A stretch of DNA of 64,000 nucleotides from Actinoplanes cyaneus (GTDB lineage: Bacteria; Actinomycetota; Actinomycetes; Mycobacteriales; Micromonosporaceae), in assembly GCF_016862095.1 (NCBI RefSeq), contig NZ_BOMH01000001.1, forward strand, positions 1 to 64,000, in the 5' to 3' direction. Position numbers and translations under genes: made by a program. A model generated the notes under the pieces. The model ran no database searches. It had not been told where the DNA came from and saw only the letters and a program-made list of their open reading frames with translations. Positions 1 through 6,176 of this stretch are shown in pieces (position 1 is the first letter of the stretch; each line of letters starts with the position of its first letter).

Positions 1-407
1 GCCCGGCGCCCGGCACCCTGGCCCCGGCGCCGACCGGCGTCACGCCGAAAGGCGAGCAGAAGCTGCCCGAAGGTCAGCGTTTTCGCGGCCACAAGCCGAG
101 CGGCAAGGAGAACACCTCCACGGCCGTGGCCAACAGCTACTTCTGGGCCAAGGAGAAGAACAAGCCGAAGAAGGGCAAAGGCGCGCCGACCGGGCTGCGG
201 GTGCCGGAGGCGGTGGAGTGGTCGCAGGTCCGCTACGACGGGTACGCGTTCATCGCCGTCGACGTCGTGCCACCGAACCGGGCGGGTGGGGAGACGACGC
301 TCACGGTGCGGACGCTGGCGGGCGCCCTGCCCGGCACGGGCAAGCCCTACACCGAGATCGACCGCATCACCCTCAGACGAACCTCGTCACCACTCATCGC
401 CGGATAG
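1..407 (+). CDS. C-terminal fragment of a secreted-type protein, possibly metallophosphoesterase family (5' end outside window)
   Basis: The frame is open from the first complete codon at position 3 to the TAG at 405-407, so this is the last ~134 codons of a gene starting before the window. It opens with an Ala/Pro/Gly-rich stretch, then a Lys-rich segment, then a beta-rich tail (WSQVRYDGYAFIAVDVVPP ... TTLTVRTLA ... YTEIDRITLRR). That tail pattern recalls the C-terminus of actinobacterial metallophosphoesterases of the purple-acid-phosphatase type, but no catalytic metal motif is in view, so the family is a guess. The gene converges on the orphan immunity gene at 603-821, with a strong hairpin between them. 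That places it at the outer edge of the toxin island. Confidence 0.5.
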   Translation, partial: PAPGTLAPAPTGVTPKGEQKLPEGQRFRGHKPSGKENTSTAVANSYFWAKEKNKPKKGKGAPTGLRVPEAVEWSQVRYDGYAFIAVDVVPPNRAGGETTLTVRTLAGALPGTGKPYTEIDRITLRRTSSPLIAG

Positions 408-436
408 TCGACGCCGAATCCACAGAGACGCGGATT

Positions 437-466
437 GCCCGCCGGCCCCACCAGGGGCCGACGGGC
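437..466. terminator. Bidirectional hairpin between convergent genes
   Basis: A 13-bp inverted repeat (GCCCGCCGGCCCC with 12 of 13 complementary bases) closes on a tetraloop ACCA. It lies 30 bp after the stop of the upstream gene and 137 bp beyond the stop of the convergent immunity gene. No T-run follows, which is usual in high-GC actinomycetes. Confidence 0.6.
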
Positions 467-602
467 TATCTCTTCAAGGCCCGTAACGTCCGACGCTGTG
501 TCGAAGGCTCGGAAGAGGCTCGCCGCGGGAGCAGAATCGGGCCGGGCGGACGACGCCGGACGCCCTGCGCGTAGACGTCGTCAACCCATCCGAAAAAACC
601 AC

Positions 603-821
603 CTAATGCTGCTCATAGATTGTTCTGGCCCAGAATTCGGTCTCCTCATGCCCGAGCAGGCGGTCGTCACCCACTTCGAGTGACTCCCAATGCAGATTTA
701 CTATGTTCAACGCCTCGGCAACGGGAATCTCAAAAATACGTGACATGTCGAGGACCACTTCGGTAACGAATTCCACCATCTCGTCACTGACGGGAAAGAA
801 GAACTCGAAGCGATGAGGCAT
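603..821 (-). CDS. Candidate immunity protein for orphan toxin 1
   Basis: This small acidic 72-residue protein starts with ATG (819-821) one nucleotide after the stop of the toxin 1 gene (823-825), so the two are almost certainly translated as a pair. The sequence (MPHRFEFFFPVSDEMVEFV ... GHEETEFWARTIYEQH) has no signal peptide or membrane segment and I do not recognise a named family. The immunity role is inferred from small size, acidity and position directly behind a polymorphic-toxin C-terminal domain. The ~195 bp beyond its stop hold only the 437-466 hairpin. Confidence 0.6.
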   Translation of the reverse strand: MPHRFEFFFPVSDEMVEFVTEVVLDMSRIFEIPVAEALNIVNLHWESLEVGDDRLLGHEETEFWARTIYEQH

Positions 822-822
822 A

Positions 823-1311
823 TCAACTGACCAGCTTCAGGGCAGCGGCCGCAGCTTTGCTATGGAAGGACCACTGCTGTCCCCAGAGTTTGGCCTTGGC
901 ACCCTTCTTGAACGGTCCAACATTGGTGACCATCGGACCCTCCACCCAATCATAGCCATGCATCGGATCCGACCCTGTCCGCTGGCCGCGAACAAATTTC
1001 TCATACTCAGGACCACCCGAATTGGGGAAAACTTTGCCCTTCGTTCCCACGAGATCTGACAATTTCACCTGGAACTGCATGACCTCGCCGTTTTTACCGT
1101 ACCGGCCTCTCGCCCAACTTTCCGCTTGAGACCGGCTTGTCGTGGTGTAGAAGCCTTGGCCAAAGTCCTTGTCGGGATCAGCGTAGGTCGGATCGATGCC
1201 ATTCTTGCGAATGTTCTCGGCGCCACCCTTAGTCGTTCCGTGATACAGGGTGATTACGTCATCGTCGTCACCGCAGTTGTGCACGAGGACCGGCTTGGTG
1301 CCGGCGAGCAC
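823..1311 (-). CDS. Orphan polymorphic-toxin cassette 1: DUF3990/ADP-ribosyltransferase-like toxin tip
   Basis: The frame begins with the end of a Hint/pretoxin hinge (VLAGTKPVLVHN) and runs directly into a ~145-residue toxin domain. Motifs include LYHGTTKGGAENIRKNGI, then DFGQGFYTTTSRSQAESWA. This is the pattern of DUF3990-type ART-like toxins, which act on intracellular targets using NAD. The part upstream of the hinge is closed by a stop a few codons earlier, so there is no RHS body and no signal peptide. GTG at 1309-1311 is merely the first possible start. The module is therefore a displaced toxin tip that could replace the tip of the RHS gene at 11268-23048 by recombination through the shared hinge. 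Expression from this position is doubtful. Confidence 0.75.
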   Translation of the reverse strand: MLAGTKPVLVHNCGDDDDVITLYHGTTKGGAENIRKNGIDPTYADPDKDFGQGFYTTTSRSQAESWARGRYGKNGEVMQFQVKLSDLVGTKGKVFPNSGGPEYEKFVRGQRTGSDPMHGYDWVEGPMVTNVGPFKKGAKAKLWGQQWSFHSKAAAAALKLVS

Positions 1312-1323
1312 ATAGTACGTGTG
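1276..1323 (-). repeat. 48-nt toxin hinge, copy in orphan cassette 1
   Basis: Sixteen codons HTYYVLAGTKPVLVHN. It is 44/48 identical to the copy at 3104-3151 and 40/48 identical to the copy inside the RHS gene at 11697-11744. The first 15 bases (CACACGTACTATGTG) are identical in all three. It marks the boundary between pretoxin body and variable toxin tip. Confidence 0.9.
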
Positions 1324-1423
1324 GCATGTTCACGACCGGCACGGAGTGTGACCTACGACGGCATGTCGTTGACCTGGACTTTCATCGATCGGAACCGTGT
1401 CGGCCATCGGCTGAGGACCTGGT

Positions 1424-1446
1424 TGACGGCAACGGTGACGGCAACC
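1424..1446. repeat. D4: 23-bp direct-repeat element upstream of orphan toxin 1
   Basis: Two 12-bp-spaced repeats of TGACGGCAAC. It is 22/23 identical to D3 and clearly related to D1 and D2, all in the same orientation. It lies 113 bp before the GTG of toxin 1. The segment between D4 and the hinge resembles the corresponding segment between D2 and the toxin 2 hinge. Function unknown. Confidence 0.7.
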
Positions 1447-1829
1447 CGGACAGACGCCAGCGCACGCCGCCGCACTTCGAAGGGCTCGGCAGGTCGCCCA
1501 TGGGACGTCGTCGCCACCCTCCCCTCGAACACCGACCCAGGCCGCGAACGAGGGTCTACGGGCGGCGCGAGCGTACGAGGACCGCCCCTCCGGCCTCAAG
1601 GGCGCTACGCGTCGCCCTGCGACCGCCCTACGGGCGTCCCTTGACCCCGGAGACCACTACGGCCCCGTAGCCGCCGACACCACCGGGCAGGCACCTCACG
1701 GCACCCGCCCCGCCACCGCGCCACCCAGCCGCCATCAAGCCCGCCAGAGCACCGAGCACCGAGCACCGAGCACCGACACAGCGCAGCTACGGGAGCGAGC
1801 TGGTCCAAATTTGCTCTACATAATCAAGA

Positions 1830-1895
1830 GCGGCCCGGCCGAAGCCGGGCCGCGCGCACGCGCTCAAGGCCTACGGCCCCGCGCGCACGCCCACC
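1830..1895. repeat. R1: 66-bp hairpin-bearing direct repeat
   Basis: Matches R2 (10067-10132) at 64 of 66 positions. It opens with a perfect 10-bp stem (GCGGCCCGGC / GCCGGGCCGC) closed by a CGAA loop, then a GCGCGCACGC motif repeated around a GGCCTACGGCC core. R1 and R2 lie in the same orientation 8.2 kb apart, bracketing orphan cassette 2 and the integrative element. Confidence 0.85.
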
Positions 1896-1991
1896 TTGCC
1901 CGAGGCTCAATCCCAATCACCAAGCACGCGTTCTCCCCGCGAGATCTGGCTTCGACCCAGACATTGCAGTTCGTCTATTTGTGTCGCAAGG

Positions 1992-2014
1992 TGACGGCAA
2001 CCGTGACGGCAACC
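1992..2014. repeat. D3: 23-bp direct-repeat element downstream of orphan immunity 2
   Basis: TGACGGCAAC occurs twice at 12-bp spacing. The element lies 175 bp beyond the stop of the immunity gene at 2190 and 97 bp before R1. Its sequence match to D4 (22/23) continues for about 8 more bases. Confidence 0.7.
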
Positions 2015-2189
2015 CAGACGGGCAACCGCGCCCTTCTAGCCACAACTGGAGGGCCGCCGTCACCCAATGTAACGGCCTGCACTTGCCTGACCGCCTGAGC
2101 AAGGCACCGATTGCTGGTGGTCAACAGCCGTACCACCGATGTAGCAGATGCCTGACAACTGCGACTCACCCGCGCCGACAATGGCTCCA

Positions 2190-2726
2190 TTACCCCAGCA
2201 TTCGGTCTTCCTCAAAACCTAGGTCGTCTTCAATCTGAAGAGCGACGGCGGCATGCCACCGGATAGGTCCAGGCCAAGAAGGGCGCGTCAGCGTAAGCAA
2301 GTATCCATTTGCCTCATCTGTTTCAAGATCACTCAATGACAGGATGGCCTTCTGGCAAAGCCAATAAGCAGGGGCGTCCGATTCCGCCGATCGCTCCACG
2401 ACTCTGAAAATACTGTCGGCGGCACCCGCTTCGCGAATCTCGCCCAGGATGTCCACCACATCCTCATTGTTGAGTTCGGCGATATCTGCGTCAAGGAGTT
2501 CGCGTAAGACATCGCCAAGCCCGAGCGGCCGAATTCGAGCGGCCAGATTGGCGAGCCGTTCCACTCTGGACCAGTTCTGAGCAGCGGCGGAGTCCCTGAT
2601 CCAGCCGACGATGGAATCGGCCACGATCGGGAACTTGGTTTCTATTTCCGCAGCCCTCTCTGGCGTAATGAATCCCCCGAGCAAGGAATCCACCACGTCG
2701 ACGACCGTTTCGCCCGACGGCATCAC
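2190..2726 (-). CDS. Candidate immunity protein for orphan toxin 2
   Basis: This 178-residue acidic, helix-rich cytoplasmic protein has leucine-patterned stretches (SRVERLANLAARIRPLGLG, DVLRELLDADIAELNNEDVV) that suggest HEAT-like helices, a fold used by several immunity proteins. The start codon (GTG 2724-2726 or ATG 2721-2723) overlaps the stop of toxin 2, so translation is coupled. I cannot name a Pfam family. The immunity role rests on gene order. The region downstream carries the D3 and R1 repeats rather than a classical terminator. Confidence 0.6.
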   Translation of the reverse strand: MMPSGETVVDVVDSLLGGFITPERAAEIETKFPIVADSIVGWIRDSAAAQNWSRVERLANLAARIRPLGLGDVLRELLDADIAELNNEDVVDILGEIREAGAADSIFRVVERSAESDAPAYWLCQKAILSLSDLETDEANGYLLTLTRPSWPGPIRWHAAVALQIEDDLGFEEDRMLG

Positions 2727-3139
2727 CAATCATCCATCCTTCGAAATCCCTTTATCATCGAGTTGAAGACGTCTACGGATCCCGGCCTGAGACCGAAGGT
2801 CTCCGACCCGCGCTCCATTTTGAGGTGAACAGCGTTGATATCTTGCCCGATTTCTTCTGGTTTCTTTCCTGCCGCGATCAGCGCGTCGCGCGTTCCGGGA
2901 GCCATCTCAAAGCGGACAAGAGCAGTGTACTTGTCGGCATTTCGGCCACCACGGCCTCCGACCCGACTCCGAAGTCCTTCGAGGTATGAGCGCGATTGCG
3001 TGACGAAGTTCTCGGTTCCCTTGACGGTAATCTCGCCGTTGGGCCCAAGCTGCTTGAACTCTTTCTCGCTCATGGCCCGGTAGAAGATCTCGGGGCAATC
3101 GTTGTTGTGTACGAGGACGGGTTTGGTGCCCGCGAGCAC
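2723..3139 (-). CDS. Orphan polymorphic-toxin cassette 2 (toxin tip, possibly ART-like)
   Basis: The frame enters through the hinge (VLAGTKPVLVHN) and continues into a ~125-residue domain with FYRAMSEKEFKQL, an acidic/glycine turn, FVTQSRSYLEGLR, and a strand-rich middle (YTALVRFEMAPGTRDAL). The order Arg-Ser-(late Glu) is reminiscent of RES/ADP-ribosyltransferase-like toxins, but this is not secure. There is a stop about ten codons before the hinge, so no body is attached. It is followed by an overlapping immunity gene. Like cassette 1 it is best read as a replacement toxin tip for the RHS gene rather than an independently secreted protein. Confidence 0.7.
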   Translation of the reverse strand: MLAGTKPVLVHNNDCPEIFYRAMSEKEFKQLGPNGEITVKGTENFVTQSRSYLEGLRSRVGGRGGRNADKYTALVRFEMAPGTRDALIAAGKKPEEIGQDINAVHLKMERGSETFGLRPGSVDVFNSMIKGFRRMDDW

Positions 3140-3151
3140 ATAGTACGTGTG
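3104..3151 (-). repeat. 48-nt toxin hinge, copy in orphan cassette 2
   Basis: Same 16-codon hinge as at 1276-1323 (44/48) and within the RHS gene. The four differences from copy 1 are all at third codon positions, which suggests it was under coding selection before being orphaned. Confidence 0.9.
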
Positions 3152-3254
3152 GGCGTATTCGCGATGGCTACGGTCGGGCAGCCATGTCTATAGCCGCGCT
3201 GAGCTGGAGTTTCACAGATCACGAGAGCATGTCGGCGGCGGTCGAAGGCCGCAT

Positions 3255-3277
3255 TGACAGCAGTGCTGACAGCAACG
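3255..3277. repeat. D2: 23-bp direct-repeat element upstream of orphan toxin 2
   Basis: Variant with TGACAGCAG and TGACAGCAAC at 12-bp spacing. It lies 116 bp before the toxin 2 GTG, nearly the same distance as D4 to toxin 1, and only 26 bp from the stop of the XRE gene of the integrative element. It is therefore a candidate left boundary of that element. Confidence 0.65.
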
Positions 3278-3302
3278 GGGGCGTACGCCGACGGCGGTCT
3301 AC

Positions 3303-4484
3303 CTACTTGGGCGGCAAGTCTGCGGCTTCCGTATCGCCACCGTGTCGGCGGCCGATCAGGTGTTCGACGGCGGTGATTCGGCGGTGTAGTCGGACGGAGC
3401 CTTCGTCGACGGCGGTGGTGTCGATGCGCTCTAGGGTGTCGCGGGCGGCGTCGATGTTGCCGGTGCGGGCGTGGCCTTCGGCGAGCCAGGTTTGGTAGAG
3501 GGCGGTTTCGCGGGCGTGGCTGTGGTCGTAGCCGGACAGCGCACGGCGTAGCAGGGGTTCGGCTGCGGCCGGGGTGCCGAGTTGGATGTGGCAGCGGGCG
3601 GCCATGACGTCGATCTCGTTGCGGTCGAGCCAGTACACCCATTCGGGTTCGGCGATGCCGGGTGAGCGCTGTTCGTAGGCGCCGTCAACCGCGTCGAGGG
3701 CGCGGCGGGTGGTGTCGGCGTCGTGGCAGCGGGCGGCAGCCCAGGCGAGGCGTTCCAGCAGCAGCGCGCGTACTACGGGGGTGGCGTCGTCCGCGGCGGT
3801 GCCGGCGGACCGGGCGATGAGTAGGCCGTCTTCGCGGCTCCCGATGTTGGTGATCTGGTAGGCGAGGCTGGACAACAGCTGGGCGCCGAGCGCGCGGTCG
3901 CCGGCGTCCTGGGCGGCGGTCACTCCGGAGAGGTAGAGCTGTTGGGCGTGGCGGTAGTGGCCGGCGTCGCTGGCGATCCACCCTCCGAGTTGGGACAGCT
4001 CGCCTACCGCGGTGAGAAGCCGGACGCCGAGCCGAGCCGGGTAGACGCCCTCACGGGCGAGCTGGGCGGCGTCGACGAGCTCGGCGCGCACCAGCGGTAG
4101 CAGGTGGCGGCTGCCGACGGTGTCGTCGAGGTGCCTCAACTCGATCACGCGGTCTTCCAGCGCGCGTACGGTGTCTGCGCCGATGCGTCGTCCGGCGTGG
4201 AGCCGTTCGGTCAGTGGTGGCTGGTTGAGGAGCCATTCGTGGGTGACGCGGACCGGGTCGAGTGGGACGCCGATGGGGACGCCGAGGACCTGTTCGTAGC
4301 GGTCGATGACGTCCGGGGTGGCGAGGCGGCGGCCGGTTTCGATGTGGCCGAGGTAGGGCTTGCTGAAGTGGGTGAGCGCGGCCATGGCGGCGAGGCTGTG
4401 GCCGGCGTTCAACCGGGCGGCGCGCAGTTGGGCGCCGAGGTCGTTGCCGGGTGTAGACGGCAGTAGACGGGGTTGGTCTTCCAT
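3303..4484 (-). CDS. XRE-family regulator with TPR-like helical domain
   Basis: The 393-residue protein has an N-terminal helix-turn-helix (residues ~15-70: LGAQLRAARLNAGHSLAAM, then KPYLGHIETGRRLATPDVI). A long alpha-helical region follows (~80-390) in which AAR/ALL-patterned helices recur in pairs, like the TPR-bearing XRE regulators common in actinomycetes that may sense a peptide or small ligand. The ATG has a good AAGGGA ribosome site 8 bp upstream. It lies downstream of int on the same strand but beyond the 4673-4712 terminator, so it is probably transcribed separately. Position suggests it belongs to the integrative element or its regulatory fringe. Confidence 0.75.
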   Translation of the reverse strand: MEDQPRLLPSTPGNDLGAQLRAARLNAGHSLAAMAALTHFSKPYLGHIETGRRLATPDVIDRYEQVLGVPIGVPLDPVRVTHEWLLNQPPLTERLHAGRRIGADTVRALEDRVIELRHLDDTVGSRHLLPLVRAELVDAAQLAREGVYPARLGVRLLTAVGELSQLGGWIASDAGHYRHAQQLYLSGVTAAQDAGDRALGAQLLSSLAYQITNIGSREDGLLIARSAGTAADDATPVVRALLLERLAWAAARCHDADTTRRALDAVDGAYEQRSPGIAEPEWVYWLDRNEIDVMAARCHIQLGTPAAAEPLLRRALSGYDHSHARETALYQTWLAEGHARTGNIDAARDTLERIDTTAVDEGSVRLHRRITAVEHLIGRRHGGDTEAADLPPK

Positions 4485-4559
4485 GGCGATCCCTTGACCG
4501 GTGATGCTGGGTGCAGGCCCAGCGGGAACGAGTCAGAGCCGAACCGGCTGGAGCCGTCC

Positions 4560-4633
4560 GGGGAAGACCGTGGCCGTAGTTGCACAGGCCGCAAGGCCTT
4601 GGCGGGTACGGGAGGAACCCGGTCTTCCCCACC
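4560..4633. repeat. Inverted repeat (10-bp arms, 54-nt interior) between XRE gene and int terminator
   Basis: GGGGAAGACC at 4560-4569 pairs perfectly with GGTCTTCCCC at 4621-4630. A smaller GGCC-rich hairpin lies between. The 74-nt overall size and 7-bp acceptor-like stem mimic a tRNA, but no T-arm or D-arm is present on either strand. It lies in the leader of the XRE gene, so an operator, attenuator or integrase arm-site role is possible. Confidence 0.45.
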
Positions 4634-4672
4634 CTAGACCATCGATGTCCAGGGGTCCTACCGGCTGATGTG

Positions 4673-4712
4673 ACAGGGCCGCTCCGCGCGTGTTGTGGCG
4701 GAGCGGCCCTGT
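4673..4712 (-). terminator. Terminator of the traB-rep-xis-int operon
   Basis: A perfect 15-bp stem (ACAGGGCCGCTCCGC / GCGGAGCGGCCCTGT) with a 10-nt loop begins 6 bp beyond the integrase stop. It should end the element's main operon and insulate the XRE gene. Confidence 0.85.
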
Positions 4713-4717
4713 TGCTG

Positions 4718-5989
4718 TCATGTCTCCTTTTCGCCTTCATCGGTGTCGTCGTCGGCGTTGAGTGCGTCGCCGATGGTCTCGATGGCGGTCCGTTGGGTGC
4801 GGAGCCGTACGTGGGAGTAAATGTCGGCGGTGGTGTGGATCTGGGCGTGGCCGAGCAGGTCCTTGATGGTGACCAGTTCGACGCCCTGTTCCAGCAGAAG
4901 GCTGGCGCAGGTGTGGCGGAGGTCGTGGAAGCGGATGTAGCGGACGTCGGCAAGCTCGCAAATCGTCTGGTGGTGGCGGTGCACGGTGGCCGGGTCGAGT
5001 GGTCCACCGACCGTGTTGGTGAACACGAGTCCTCGTTCGGTCCAGTCGTCGGCGGCAGCGCGGCGGTCGATGTCCTGACGGGTGCGGTAGCGGCGCAGCG
5101 CGGTGATGCAGTCGCGCGGGAGCACGATGCGCCGGGCGGAGCGGTGGGTCTTGACCGGCTGGAATGTTGCTCCGCCGCGGGTGCGGGCGAGGGTGCGCCG
5201 GACGTGGAGGTGTCCGGCGTCGAGGTCGATGTCGTCCCAACGCAGGCCGAGGAGTTCCCCACGGCGTAGCCCGGTGCGCAGGGCGAGTTCGAACAGTGGC
5301 CCGTGCCGGTGGTAGGCGGCAGCGAGCAGGTAGCGGCGCGATTCGCCGAGGGTGAAGGGTTGGAAGTCGCTGCGCGGTGTGGGCAGCCGCACGGCGGAGG
5401 CGACGTTGCGGCCGAGGATGTCTTCGCGGACGCCGTCGGCCAGGGCTGTGGACAGCACCGCCCGCACGTAGCGGACCGTGTTCGGGCTGACGTTCTTGGC
5501 GCAGCAGTTGCCGATGGCGCAGCAGCGTGGCCGCCGGGCCTTGACCCGATGCTCGGGGTCGCGTTTGGCGTCCCAGCCCCAGGCGCAGCACTGGCACACC
5601 TTCGGTAGCCGGTCGAGGAAGGTGCGCACGTCGCGGACCGTGAGCGTGGCCAGCCGCCGGTTGCCGAGGCCGGGGATGAGGAACCTCCGTATCAGCGTCT
5701 CGTAGGTGACGTATGTCGTCGCGCGGAGCCGATGCCGAGCGACCCCGGTCAACCACGCGGTCAGGTAGTCGTCGACGGTCAGATTCGGATCAGCCGCGAC
5801 GACCAGGCCGCGGTTGGAGTCGGCGAGTTTCGTGGCGAGTTTGTCGGCTGCGTCGCGGCGGGTGGTGCCGTAGACGTAGATGCGTTTGCGGGTGCCGTCG
5901 GCGGCGAGGACGTAGCCAGCCCCGCACCAGCGGCCGTCGGCGCGCTGGAAGATGGTGCCTTCGCCGTTGGCCCTTCTGTTACCGGCCAT
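4718..5989 (-). CDS. int: Tyrosine recombinase (integrase) of an AICE
   Basis: The 423-residue protein has an N-terminal AP2/arm-binding-like region (GEGTIFQRADGRWCGAG), a SAM-like core-binding domain (~70-200) and a C-terminal catalytic domain. Catalytic residues are visible as Arg in TGLRRGEL, His-x-x-Arg in HDLRHTCASLL, the LLGH box, and the nucleophile Tyr in ADIYSHV. It drives site-specific integration and excision. An unusual Cys-rich insertion (residues ~130-166: CQCCAW ... CCAIGNCC) sits in the core-binding domain and could bind a metal. The start overlaps the end of xis by 11 bp, so the two are coupled. No tRNA gene is seen beside it, so the attachment site is not obvious. Confidence 0.93.
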   Translation of the reverse strand: MAGNRRANGEGTIFQRADGRWCGAGYVLAADGTRKRIYVYGTTRRDAADKLATKLADSNRGLVVAADPNLTVDDYLTAWLTGVARHRLRATTYVTYETLIRRFLIPGLGNRRLATLTVRDVRTFLDRLPKVCQCCAWGWDAKRDPEHRVKARRPRCCAIGNCCAKNVSPNTVRYVRAVLSTALADGVREDILGRNVASAVRLPTPRSDFQPFTLGESRRYLLAAAYHRHGPLFELALRTGLRRGELLGLRWDDIDLDAGHLHVRRTLARTRGGATFQPVKTHRSARRIVLPRDCITALRRYRTRQDIDRRAAADDWTERGLVFTNTVGGPLDPATVHRHHQTICELADVRYIRFHDLRHTCASLLLEQGVELVTIKDLLGHAQIHTTADIYSHVRLRTQRTAIETIGDALNADDDTDEGEKET

Positions 5990-6176
5990 CGTCGGCCTCC
6001 TTGCTCAGCGTGTCGAGGTAGGTGGCGAGTGCGGTTGCGGGGATGCGTCGGCAGCGGCCGATCCGTACCGAGTGGAGCCTCCGGGAACGGATGAGCTGGT
6101 AGACGGTGTGCCGGCCGATCTGGAGGCGGGCCATCACGTCGTCGACGGTGAACAGATCGACGCTCACACCGGCCAC
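5979..6176 (-). CDS. xis: Excisionase/helix-turn-helix DNA-binding protein
   Basis: The 65-residue protein is a MerR-like winged-helix domain of the HTH_17 type (FTVDDVMARLQIGRHTVYQLIR, then LHSVRIGRCRRIPATALATYL), typical of AICE excisionases that bend DNA and direct the integrase to excision. GTG at 6174-6176 overlaps the rep stop by 13 bp. A second GTG at 6167 gives the same domain. The 3' end overlaps int. Confidence 0.88.
   Translation of the reverse strand: MAGVSVDLFTVDDVMARLQIGRHTVYQLIRSRRLHSVRIGRCRRIPATALATYLDTLSKEADDGR

Larger units (their letters stand above)
1330..2189. other. Gene-free spacer between orphan cassettes 1 and 2
   Basis: I see no convincing gene in this ~860 bp. It holds D4 (1424-1446), a 4 x 7-bp GAGCACC microsatellite (1747-1774), the 66-bp hairpin repeat R1 (1830-1895) and D3 (1992-2014). 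The reading frames present are short and look like antisense or shadow frames. The minus-strand reading of every D element gives a VAVTVAV-like peptide followed soon by a stop, which could be the remnant of a gene end. Confidence 0.6.

Noticed and set aside
1747..1774. GAGCACC x4 as a CRISPR-like array
   Set aside because: A 7-bp contiguous microsatellite without spacers or cas genes; simple slippage repeat.
1330..2238. Several 60-170-codon frames between orphan cassettes
   Set aside because: They are Arg/Pro/Ser-rich, overlap one another on both strands, and span the D and R repeats. No start signal or family resemblance.
4560..4633. Possible tRNA gene (attachment site of the integrative element)
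   Set aside because: Size and a 7-bp acceptor-like stem fit, but neither strand offers a T-arm with GGTTC-like loop, a D-arm or a plausible anticodon stem. Kept only as an inverted repeat.
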